Assembly: GCA_002427995.1 (NCBI GenBank) | Contig: DIZV01000062.1 | Coordinates: 1-8,341, forward strand | Direction: 5' to 3' | Length of the DNA: 8,341 bases | Source of the DNA: Chloroflexi bacterium UBA6019 | GTDB taxonomy: Bacteria > Chloroflexota > Dormibacteria > Dormibacterales > Dormibacteraceae | In this document: in pieces, positions 1 through 6,423 of the stretch | How the letters are laid out: each line of letters starts with the position of its first letter | Position numbering within the stretch: the stretch's first letter is position 1 | The notes under the pieces: generated by a model | Database searches by the model: none | Told to the model about the DNA's origin: nothing | The model's input: only the letters and a program-made list of their open reading frames with translations | Translations under genes and position numbers: made by a program

Positions 1-141
1 ACCCTGGCGTTTGCCCTCCTGGGGGACCGCTTCGGCCCGCTGCAGGTGATTGGAGCGGCCCTGGTGCTGGGCTCGGTGGTGCTGCTGCAGCTGCCCCCCC
101 CGCGACGTCCCCCGTCCGGGGAATCAGGAGCAGCGGCATGA
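1..141 (+). CDS. EamA/DMT-family membrane permease, C-terminal fragment
   Basis: The window opens inside a plus-strand gene. Frame 1 encodes 46 residues before a TGA at 139-141. The visible part has a Gly-Asp-Arg-Phe-Gly-Pro-Leu-Gln turn, then a hydrophobic helix (VIGAALVLGSVVLLQL), then a Pro/Arg/Ala-rich cytoplasmic tail. This is the usual end of an EamA-domain drug/metabolite transporter, whose last (tenth) helix follows a short loop of the type 'GE.....Q.iGaalIl.Gv'. Substrate cannot be inferred. The end lies antisense to the 3' part of the MFS gene on the other strand, so the two genes converge and overlap. A run of eight C (94-101) falls where the helix ends and the tail begins. Removing one C would open the frame for about 1.4 kb, so the present reading is the sensible one. 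Family assignment rests on one helix and is therefore tentative. Confidence 0.6.
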   Translation, partial: TLAFALLGDRFGPLQVIGAALVLGSVVLLQLPPPRRPPSGESGAAA

Positions 142-1309
142 CGCCGGCGACCACGACCAGGGCCGCCGCCAGGTAGATGGTCCCGCTCAGCGACCGGCCC
201 ACCAGCGGGCCCGCCAGCGCGCTGCCGATCGGCACCCCCGAGAAGTTGAGCGACATCGAGACCGCGAAGGCGCGCCCCATCCAGGCCGGGTCGGTGCGCC
301 GCTGCCGGATCGTGAAGAGCGCGATGTCGACCGGCCCCACCAGCAGCCCGAAGATGGCCAGCGCGGCGGCGACGACGTAGAGGTTCGGCGCCAGCGCGAT
401 CATCGCGATCGGCAGCGCGAGCGCCATCTGCGGCCAGGACAGCATCGCCCGCTCCCTGCCCTCGGTCCGGATCCGCCCGAAGAAGGTGGTGGTGAAGAGC
501 CCGGCCGCCCCCGACACGGCGAAGAGGAGGCCGACCGTGGCCGGTCCCTGGTGGAAGCGCTGGAGGACCAGCACCGGCAGCGCGATGAAGAGCATGCCGT
601 TGCCGAGGTTGGCGATCGAGATCGACGCCGCCAGGCCCCGCAGGGTGGCGTTGCGGAGCACGTAGCGCAGGCCGTCCCAGGAATCACGGAGGAGGCTGCC
701 GCTGGTCGCGGTGTTGGTCTCGGGGTCCTTCAGCCCGGCCAGGATGACGGCGCCGATCCCGATCACCACGCCGGTGGCGATGATCGCCCATTCACCCCCG
801 GCCAGGCCGACGATGACACCCGCCAGCGGCGGCCCGATCAGCGAGGCGACGATGTAGCCGTTGCTGTCGACCGCGTTCATCCGCTCCCAGAGGTGGCGGG
901 GGACCAGGATCGGGTAGAGCGTTCGGAGCCCGACGTTGCCCAGCGGCGCGGTGAGCGAGGAGAGGGCGGTGATCAGCAGCAGCAGCGGCACCGGCAGCGC
1001 ATGGAGCAGCGAGAGGACGCCGATCAGGACCAGCGTGAAGCAGGCGAAGAGGAAGTCCGCGATGATCAGCCGCTTGCGGCCGTGCCGGTCGAGCAGCGCC
1101 CCGGCCAGCGGCGAGACGAGGGTGCCGGGGAAGATGCTGAGGAAGGCCACCAGGCCCGCGAGGGCGGGGGAGTGGTAACGGGTCAGCACGAAGAGCACCA
1201 TCGCGATCGCACCCATCTGCCCCGCGATCCGCCCGAGCTGGGCGCCCGCCACCGCGCGGGGGAAGGACGGGACCGCCAGCAGGGCGCGGTAGGAGCGCTC
1301 CTCGCTCAC
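1..1309 (-). CDS. MFS transporter, exporter-like (stop codon lies outside window)
   Basis: Reading leftward from GTG at 1309-1307, the frame is open through base 1 (436 codons). The protein starts MSEERSYRALLAVPSF and shows about twelve hydrophobic segments. The MFS motif A loop between helices 2 and 3 is clear at residues 70-80 (GALLDRHGRKR). A polar central loop (about residues 195-215, LKDPETNTATSGS) separates two six-helix halves. This layout resembles the MFS_3 / EntS-like group of drug or siderophore exporters, but the substrate is unknown. Recognisable MFS sequence ends near residue 400 (about base 115), a normal length. The next 38 codons are Ala/Pro/Gly-rich and antisense to the EamA gene. 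The start is chosen because GTG overlaps the upstream peptidase stop (GTGA, 1309-1306) and no Shine-Dalgarno is visible, suggesting translational coupling. No standard ATG start fits, so ATG-only gene callers miss it. Confidence 0.82.
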   Translation of the reverse strand, partial: MSEERSYRALLAVPSFPRAVAGAQLGRIAGQMGAIAMVLFVLTRYHSPALAGLVAFLSIFPGTLVSPLAGALLDRHGRKRLIIADFLFACFTLVLIGVLSLLHALPVPLLLLITALSSLTAPLGNVGLRTLYPILVPRHLWERMNAVDSNGYIVASLIGPPLAGVIVGLAGGEWAIIATGVVIGIGAVILAGLKDPETNTATSGSLLRDSWDGLRYVLRNATLRGLAASISIANLGNGMLFIALPVLVLQRFHQGPATVGLLFAVSGAAGLFTTTFFGRIRTEGRERAMLSWPQMALALPIAMIALAPNLYVVAAALAIFGLLVGPVDIALFTIRQRRTDPAWMGRAFAVSMSLNFSGVPIGSALAGPLVGRSLSGTIYLAAALVVVAGVMPLLLIPRTGDVAGGAAAAAPPSPAPGPLQSPAAGRSGPPGGQTPG

Positions 1310-3297
1310 CGGAGGTGCTCGAGCAGGAAGGCCCAGATGTCGGCCTCCTCGGGCACCAGCTGGCTGACCGGCTTGCCCTGGCCGTGGCCGGCGCGCTCCG
1401 CGACCCGGAGCAGGGTCAGCCCACCCGGGTTCGCCGCCTGCATCAACGCGGCGAACTTGAAGGCATGGCTGGGGTCGACCCGCGCGTCGTCCTCGCCGGT
1501 CAGCAGGAGAAGCGGGGGATACCTCGTCCCCGCGCGGACGTGGTGGTAGGGCGAGTAGGCGTGCAGCCAGCCGAACGCGTCCGGGTCGGCCGCGCTCCCG
1601 TACTCGCGGTTCCAGAGCTCGGCGATCCGGAAGCGCTCGTAGCGGACCATGTCCAGCAGCGGCACCTGGCAGACGGCGGCGCCGAAGAGCTCGGGCCGCT
1701 GGGTCAGCGCCGCGCCGACCAGCAGGCCGCCGTTGCTGCGGCCCAGCATGCCCAGGGTCGAGGGCGTGCAGAAGCCCCCGGCGATCAGCGCCTGCGCGGC
1801 CGCGGCGAAGTCGTCGAAAACGTTCTGCTTGGACTCCAGCATCCCCGCCCGGTGCCAGCGCTCGCCGTATTCGCCGCCTCCCCGGAGGACGGCGACCGCG
1901 AGCAGGCCGCCGGCCTCCAGGAAGGGCACGGCGGCCGGGGTCCAGATTGGGGTGCGGGAGACGTTGAACCCGCCGTAACCGGTCAGCAGCGTGGGCCCGT
2001 CGCCCTCGGCGCGACCGACCAGGAAGAGCAGCGAGGGGGTGCCGTCGGCGGAGCTGAACCGGAGCTGCCGGACCGGGTGCGCCGCGACCTCGAAACCGGC
2101 GGGCGGCTCGAGCCCGCCGAGCGGGGTGAAGCGGCCCGTCGCCGGGTCCACCCCGAGCACGAAGGCGGGCCGCGTGAAGGTCTCCACGGTCAGGAAGACC
2201 TCGGTCGCGGAGGGGTGGGCGCCGAGGCCGGTGACGGTCGCCAGCGGAGGCAGGTCGACGATGCCCTCGAACTCGCCCCGCAGGTTGTGAACCGAGACCC
2301 AGGAGCAGGCATCGACGAGGTGGTGGACCAGGAGCCGGTCGGAGCTCGCCTCGACCTCCAGCAGCACGTGCTCGGTCTCGGCCACGAGGTCGCGCCAGCT
2401 CTCCCGGCCGGGCTGCTCGGGATCAATCTCGACCAGGCGCCAGTTGGGCGCCCCGGCGTTGGTCAGCGCGAGCAGCCGCTCGCCGCTGAACCAGGCCCGG
2501 AGGCTCTCGCCCTCGCCCCGGAATACCTCCGCGAAGTCGCCGCCGGATTCCGCCAGCCAGAGCGAGCTCTCGCCCCAGCCCCGGTTGACGTTGATGGCCA
2601 CCCAGCGGCCGCCGGGACCGCCCGCGGCCGGCTCCGGCGACTCGGTCGGGTCCGCCGGTCGGAAGACGACCGGGTCCTCCGCCACCGGCCGGCCGATCCG
2701 GTGCCGGCGGACGTGCTGGCCGTAGAAGGCTCCCTTCGGGAACACGGTGTAGAGGAAGCCGGTGCCGCCCGGCTCGAACTCGACCTGGCCCCAGGGACAG
2801 TCCTCGATCCGGTCCGCCAGCAGGCCGCCGTCCGCCGTCCGCAGGAGATGGAGGACCGAGCGCTCCTCGCCTCCGGTGGAGATCCCCGCCGCCACCAGCT
2901 CGCCGTCGGAGGAGGGGTAGAACCAGTCGAGCGCCCCGGTCGAGTCGCCCGTCAGGGCGGCCGGGTCGAGCAGGATCCGCTCGCCTCCCGCCTCGGCCAC
3001 GTGGAGCGCCGCCTGGTCCTTGCCGGCGTCGCGGCGGGCGAAGAAGCGCCGGCTTCCGCGGGGCACGCTCGGACCCAGCATCCCACCGCCCAGCACGGCC
3101 TCCAGGCGGCTCTCCAGCGCTGCCCTTCCGGGGTAGCCGTCGAGCACCGCCCGGGCGTGGCGGCGCTGCTCGGCGACCCACTCCGAGACCTCCGGCGCCC
3201 TCGTCTCCTCGAGCCAGCGATAGGGGTCCGCGACCTCGACCCCGTGGACGATGTCGACCTTGACCTGGACGCGCGTAAAGGGAGGTTGGGAGGCCAA
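1306..3297 (-). CDS. Prolyl oligopeptidase family serine peptidase (S9A)
   Basis: This 663-residue protein, close to the usual length of about 680-700, cleaves peptides after proline in the classic family. It has no signal peptide, so a cytosolic site is likely. The N-terminus carries the family hallmark DPYRWLE (24-30). Residues about 75-400 form the beta-propeller, followed by the alpha/beta hydrolase domain. Landmarks are GYGGFN (440-445), RGGGEYGERWH (472-482) and nucleophile Ser521 in GRSNGG. Asp604 and substrate-binding Arg606 lie in GEDDARVDP, and His638 lies in AGHGQGKP, so the triad is intact. By alignment these match porcine Ser554, Asp641, Arg643 and His680. The start is TTG at 3297-3295: no ATG or GTG lies nearby downstream, and the N-terminal family motif needs this region. 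There is no Shine-Dalgarno; a -10-like TAGGAT ends seven bases before the TTG, suggesting a leaderless mRNA. Its stop overlaps the MFS start, so the two are probably one transcript, perhaps peptide processing plus export. Confidence 0.95.
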   Translation of the reverse strand: MASQPPFTRVQVKVDIVHGVEVADPYRWLEETRAPEVSEWVAEQRRHARAVLDGYPGRAALESRLEAVLGGGMLGPSVPRGSRRFFARRDAGKDQAALHVAEAGGERILLDPAALTGDSTGALDWFYPSSDGELVAAGISTGGEERSVLHLLRTADGGLLADRIEDCPWGQVEFEPGGTGFLYTVFPKGAFYGQHVRRHRIGRPVAEDPVVFRPADPTESPEPAAGGPGGRWVAINVNRGWGESSLWLAESGGDFAEVFRGEGESLRAWFSGERLLALTNAGAPNWRLVEIDPEQPGRESWRDLVAETEHVLLEVEASSDRLLVHHLVDACSWVSVHNLRGEFEGIVDLPPLATVTGLGAHPSATEVFLTVETFTRPAFVLGVDPATGRFTPLGGLEPPAGFEVAAHPVRQLRFSSADGTPSLLFLVGRAEGDGPTLLTGYGGFNVSRTPIWTPAAVPFLEAGGLLAVAVLRGGGEYGERWHRAGMLESKQNVFDDFAAAAQALIAGGFCTPSTLGMLGRSNGGLLVGAALTQRPELFGAAVCQVPLLDMVRYERFRIAELWNREYGSAADPDAFGWLHAYSPYHHVRAGTRYPPLLLLTGEDDARVDPSHAFKFAALMQAANPGGLTLLRVAERAGHGQGKPVSQLVPEEADIWAFLLEHLR

Positions 3298-3314
3298 GAT
3301 CCGAATCCTATACT
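3286..3314 (+). promoter_or_regulatory. Putative promoter of the recG gene string, leaderless type
   Basis: A -10 box TATACT (3309-3314, five of six matches to TATAAT) lies 17 bases after TTGGGA (3286-3291, four of six matches to TTGACA), the ideal spacer length. Seven bases separate the -10 from the GTG start of recG at 3322, so the predicted transcription start is at or next to the start codon. There is no Shine-Dalgarno in this gap, which fits a leaderless mRNA. The -35 lies inside the first codons of the divergent peptidase gene. Confidence 0.65.
3305..3310 (-). promoter_or_regulatory. Putative -10 box (TAGGAT) of the peptidase-MFS transcript, leaderless type
   Basis: On the minus strand TAGGAT (3310-3305) fits the TANNNT pattern of -10 elements. 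Exactly seven bases separate it from the TTG start at 3297, so transcription would begin at or within a base of the start codon. No convincing -35 hexamer is seen about 17 bases upstream (the minus strand there reads GAGGGA). The box overlaps the plus-strand -10 of recG by two bases. Inferred from pattern and spacing only. Confidence 0.5.
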
Positions 3315-3321
3315 GCGGCCG

Positions 3322-5379
3322 GTGGCCTCCCTCGACACCCGCTTGGATGAGCTGCCGAAGGTCAAACCGGCAGAGCTCAAGGCCCTCGAAAAGCTCGGGC
3401 TTCGGACCGTGCGTGACCTCCTGCTCAACCTACCCGCCAACCTCGAGACGTTCGGCGCCCCGCTCCCGATCAGCGACCTCCAGGCGGACGGCAAGGCGAC
3501 GGTCATCGGCACCCTCACCTCGATCGGCGCCAGGAAGACGAGGTACAAGCATCTGGCGCTGACCGAGGCGACGCTCAGCGACGATGCGGGCGGCCGTCTC
3601 AAGATCGTGTGGTTCCGGATGCCCTGGATCGCCAAGCAGCTGCACGAGGGCGACCGGATCGCCGTGGCGGGTGAGGCCAAGCTCAGCGGTTACGGCGCTT
3701 CCTGGGAGATGCGCAATCCTCTCCACGAGCGCGTCGCCGGCCCGGGCGGTCCGCAGCGGGTCGGTGGCCTGATGCCGAGGTACCGGCTGAGCGAGGGGAT
3801 CACGAACAAGAAGATCGGCGACCTGGTCGAATCGCTGCTCCACCTCGCCGGCGAACTGGATGACCCGCTGCCGCCCGAGACTCGACTTCGGAATCGGCTG
3901 CCGGGCATCGCCGAGGCGATCCGCGAGGGCCACCGGCCGCAGACCGAGGAGCAGTGGCGGAGAGCGCGCAACCGGATGGTTTTCACCGACCTCCTCGCGC
4001 TCCAGATCTACTTCCTTCAGCACCGCCGCAAGCTCGAGAGCGAGCCGGCGACTCCGGTTCCCTACGTCCAGGCGGTGATCGACCAGTTCAAGGCGGGAGT
4101 CGGTTTCGAGCTCACCAACGCCCAGCGCAGGGCGACCTGGGAGGTCTTCCAGGATCTCGAAAAACCGGTTCCCATGAACCGTCTCCTGAACGGCGAGGTG
4201 GGCTCGGGGAAGACCGCGGTCGCCGCCGCGGCGGTCGCGATGACGCACGCCGCGGGCCTCCAGTCGATCGTCATGGCGCCGACCGAGATCCTGGCCCGCC
4301 AGCACCTGCTGAAGTTCCGCTCCTACCTCGAAGAGAGCTTTCCCGACCTCCGGGTGGACCTCCTCGTCAGCGGCCTGCCGGCGGCGGAGCGGAGGCGCGT
4401 CACGATGGCGGTGGCGTCCGGCCAGACCGCGCTCCTGGTCGGCACCCACGCCCTGATCGAGGAGAAGGTCCAGATCCCGAACCTCGGCCTCGCGGTGGTG
4501 GACGAGCAGCATCGTTTCGGCACCCGCCAGCGCGAGCTGCTTCGCTCCAAGGGCAGCGGCCGGCCCCACTTCCTGGCGATGACGGCGACGCCCATCCCGC
4601 GGACCCTGGTGCTCACGATCTACGGCGAGATGAAAGTGTCGGAGATCGGCGAGCTGCCACCCGGTCGGGCGCCGGTCGCGACCACTGTCATCTGGCCGGA
4701 GGAGCGCGAGGAGGCCTATCGATTGGTGCGCCAGGAGGTGGCGGCCGGGCGCCAGGCGTTCGTCATCTGTCCTCTCATCGAGGAGTCCGAGAAGCTGGAG
4801 GCAAAGGCCGCGACGATCGAGTTCGAGCGGCTCCGCAGCGAAGTCTTTCCCGATCTTCGCCTGGCGCTCGTCCACGGCAAGCTGAAGGACAAGGACCAGG
4901 TCATGCGGAGCTTTGCCGCGGGCGAGAGCGACGTGCTGGTCGCGACGCCGGTCGTCGAGGTCGGGGTCGACGTGCCCAACGCGACCGTGATGCTGATCGA
5001 GGGCGCCGACCGCTTCGGCCTTGCTCAGCTGCATCAGTTTCGAGGCCGGGTGGGGAGGGGTGCGCACCGCTCTCACTGCCTGCTCCTGGCCGACGAGCCA
5101 AGCGAGACGGCTCGTTTCCGGCTGAACCTCGTCGCGCGCGAACACAACGGCTTCCGGCTGGCTGAGCAGGACCTTGAGCTGAGAGGAGCGGGCGAGCTGA
5201 TCGGCAGCCGCCAGCACGGCGTCTCCGACCTCGCAATGGAGCAACTGCGCAACCCGACATTGGTGGACGAGGCCCGCGAGGAGGCGGCCAAGCTGGTCGC
5301 GGCTGATCCCGACCTCGATCGCAATCCGGCGCTGGCGGCCGCCGTCGAGCGCCTGCTCGACCGGATGGCGATGAGTTGA
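3322..5379 (+). CDS. recG: ATP-dependent DNA helicase RecG
   Basis: RecG remodels stalled replication forks and branched DNA. The 685-residue protein has the family layout. A short N-terminal stretch (LDELPKVKPAELKALEKLG) with helix-hairpin character comes first, then an OB-fold wedge domain (about 45-150) that splits the fork. The motor follows: Walker A GEVGSGKT with Lys297, the RecG-specific DEQHRFG (Asp394-Gly400) as Walker B, motif III MTATPIPRT from 420, and motif VI QFRGRVGRG (572-580). The translocation (TRG) region follows, with LAEQDLELRGAGELIGSRQHG-like residues around 615-635. The start is GTG at 3322, giving VASLDTRLDELP, which matches where RecG proteins begin. The open frame continues upstream for about 2 kb, but that stretch is antisense to the peptidase and is not protein. 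It leads the gene string; selD begins 27 bases after its stop. The region looks slightly less GC-rich than the genes around it. Confidence 0.97.
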   Translation: MASLDTRLDELPKVKPAELKALEKLGLRTVRDLLLNLPANLETFGAPLPISDLQADGKATVIGTLTSIGARKTRYKHLALTEATLSDDAGGRLKIVWFRMPWIAKQLHEGDRIAVAGEAKLSGYGASWEMRNPLHERVAGPGGPQRVGGLMPRYRLSEGITNKKIGDLVESLLHLAGELDDPLPPETRLRNRLPGIAEAIREGHRPQTEEQWRRARNRMVFTDLLALQIYFLQHRRKLESEPATPVPYVQAVIDQFKAGVGFELTNAQRRATWEVFQDLEKPVPMNRLLNGEVGSGKTAVAAAAVAMTHAAGLQSIVMAPTEILARQHLLKFRSYLEESFPDLRVDLLVSGLPAAERRRVTMAVASGQTALLVGTHALIEEKVQIPNLGLAVVDEQHRFGTRQRELLRSKGSGRPHFLAMTATPIPRTLVLTIYGEMKVSEIGELPPGRAPVATTVIWPEEREEAYRLVRQEVAAGRQAFVICPLIEESEKLEAKAATIEFERLRSEVFPDLRLALVHGKLKDKDQVMRSFAAGESDVLVATPVVEVGVDVPNATVMLIEGADRFGLAQLHQFRGRVGRGAHRSHCLLLADEPSETARFRLNLVAREHNGFRLAEQDLELRGAGELIGSRQHGVSDLAMEQLRNPTLVDEAREEAAKLVAADPDLDRNPALAAAVERLLDRMAMS

Positions 5380-5394
5380 AGCCGGGGAGGCAGC

Positions 5395-5400
5395 TAGGAT
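5395..5400 (+). promoter_or_regulatory. Possible -10 box (TAGGAT) directly before selD
   Basis: In the 27-base recG-selD gap, TAGGAT ends six bases before the selD ATG. It is the same hexamer, at nearly the same spacing, as the box before the peptidase gene, suggesting an internal promoter giving a leaderless selD mRNA. No good -35 is seen at the right distance. A GGGGAGG purine run at 5384-5390 could instead be a Shine-Dalgarno for readthrough transcripts, but at 16 bases it is far from the ATG. The two could serve different transcripts. Confidence 0.4.
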
Positions 5401-5406
5401 CTGGCC

Positions 5407-6423
5407 ATGTCCCCGATCGACCGGCAACGCCTGACCGAGTACAGCCACGGCGCGGGTTGAGCCTGCAAGCTCAGCCCGGTGGAGCTTGGGCAGGTCCTTG
5501 AGGCGCTCCCGCCGCTGACCGACCCCAACGTGCTGGTCGGTGCCGGCACGGGGGATGACGCTGCGGTCTACCGGATCGCCCCCGACCGGGCGCTGGTCGC
5601 CACGGTCGACTTCTTCACGCCCATCGTCGACGACCCCCACGCCTACGGCGCGATCGCCGCCGCCAACTCGCTCAGCGACGTCTACGCGATGGGTGCGACG
5701 CCTCTCTTCGCGCTCAGCATCCTCGGCTTCCCCCGGGACCGCCTCGACACCGGGATGCTGGCCCGGATCGTGGCGGGTGGAGCCGCCAAGCTGGCGGAGG
5801 CCGGCGTCCCGGTCGTCGGGGGGCACTCGGTCGATGACACCGAGCCCAAGTTCGGCTATGCGATCACGGGCGAGGTCCACCCCGACCGCGTCGTGACGGG
5901 CCACGGGGCGCGGCCGGGCGACGTGCTCTTCCTCAGCAAGCCGCTCGGCACCGGGCTGGTGGCGACCGCGATCAAGCGCGGCCTCTGCCCGGAGGCGCTC
6001 GCCGCGGCCGCGGTCGAGAGCATGACGCAGCTCAACCGCGAGGCTTCGCTGGCGATGCTGGCGGCAGGCGTCACGGCCGCCACCGACGTCACCGGCTTCG
6101 GCCTCCTCGGCCACCTTCGCAACTTCGGGGTCGGCGCCGAGATCGAAGCGGGCGCGGTGCCCTATCTCGAGGGGGTGCGCGAGCTGGCGGCCCGCGACCT
6201 CTTCCCGGCCGGCAGCCATCGCAACCACGCCTCCCTGGCGGGTGCCGTCGACTGGGGCGGGCTGCCCGAGGTCGAGCAGCTGCTGCTGGCGGACGCCCAG
6301 ACCAGCGGCGGGCTGCTGATGGCGATCCCGCCCGCCAGCGCCGCCGCCTTCCAGGCAAGCTGCCCAGCGGCCACCCGGATCGGCAAGGTCACCGGCGATG
6401 GACGCCTTCGCGTCCGCCCTTGA
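5407..6423 (+). CDS. selD: Selenide, water dikinase SelD containing selenocysteine (in-frame UGA)
   Basis: SelD makes selenophosphate from selenide and ATP, releasing AMP and phosphate; selenophosphate is the selenium donor for selenocysteine tRNA and selenouridine. The 338-residue reading from ATG 5407 includes an in-frame TGA at codon 18. The N-terminus LTEYSHGAG-Sec-ACK matches the family active site (E. coli LTQYSHGAGCGCK, Cys17 and Lys20), so Sec18 and Lys21 are the catalytic residues. Mg-ATP residues match E. coli numbering: Asp51 in GDDAAV, Asp68 in TVDFF, Asp91 in NSLSDVYAMG and Asp227 in TDVTGFG. GGHSVDD and TSGG (299-302) are also present. Length is near E. coli's 347. A SECIS-like hairpin follows the UGA. 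The frame after the UGA could start at GTG 5479, but that product would lack the active site. The gene sits between recG and an amidase whose ATG lies inside its last 26 bases. The host must also encode SelA, SelB and SelC. Confidence 0.95.
5458..5460 (+). other. Selenocysteine codon UGA (SelD residue 18)
   Basis: This TGA is in frame with both the upstream ATG 5407 and the downstream SelD sequence. It sits exactly at the position occupied by catalytic Cys or Sec in SelD proteins. SelD homology continues without a shift on both sides, so it is a recoded codon rather than a nonsense mutation. Confidence 0.93.
5461..5495 (+). promoter_or_regulatory. Bacterial SECIS hairpin for UGA recoding in selD
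   Basis: Immediately after the UGA the RNA can form a two-part stem. Outer CCUGC (5462-5466) pairs with GCAGG (5490-5494), and inner AAGCUC (5467-5472) pairs with GAGCUU (5482-5487). A two-G bulge (5488-5489) separates the two on the 3' side. The nine-base loop AGCCCGGUG (5473-5481) holds a GU pair of bases 19-20 nt after the UGA, as in known bacterial SECIS loops bound by SelB. All of it is also coding sequence (Ala-Cys-Lys-Leu-Ser-Pro onward). Seen by eye; energy was not calculated. Confidence 0.85.

Noticed and set aside
1203..1210. GCGATCGC octamer like the cyanobacterial HIP1 repeat
   Set aside because: I noticed one clean copy, in a region where GATCG is frequent because of Ile-Ala/Ile-Gly codon pairs; there is no sign of a repeat family.
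50..1549. Plus-strand open frame of 499 codons
   Set aside because: It is antisense to the MFS gene and peptidase end, low-complexity and charged, and lacks any domain. The MFS reading on the other strand has clear helices and motif A.
2423..3181. Minus-strand 252-codon frame inside the peptidase gene
   Set aside because: It is Gly/Arg/Pro-rich, an off-frame shadow of the peptidase reading without any domain.
1315..3321. Plus-strand open frame running continuously into recG, seeming to give a 1354-residue fusion
   Set aside because: The extension is antisense to the prolyl oligopeptidase and resembles no protein. RecG homology begins exactly at GTG 3322, with a promoter just upstream.
5407..5460. 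Nonsense mutation making selD a pseudogene
   Set aside because: The TGA is exactly at the Cys/Sec site, the rest of the gene is intact, and a SECIS-like hairpin follows. Chance placement is unlikely.
3430..6228. Very long minus-strand open frame (932 codons) opposite recG and selD
   Set aside because: It is antisense to two well-conserved genes and its translation is Arg/Asp/Gly/Ala-rich with no recognisable domain. This is a typical result of high-GC codon bias in the opposite strand.
5479..6423. SelD starting at GTG 5479 (314 residues)
   Set aside because: This start would remove the catalytic Sec18/Lys21 loop, and upstream codons in the same frame match SelD through the TGA to ATG 5407.
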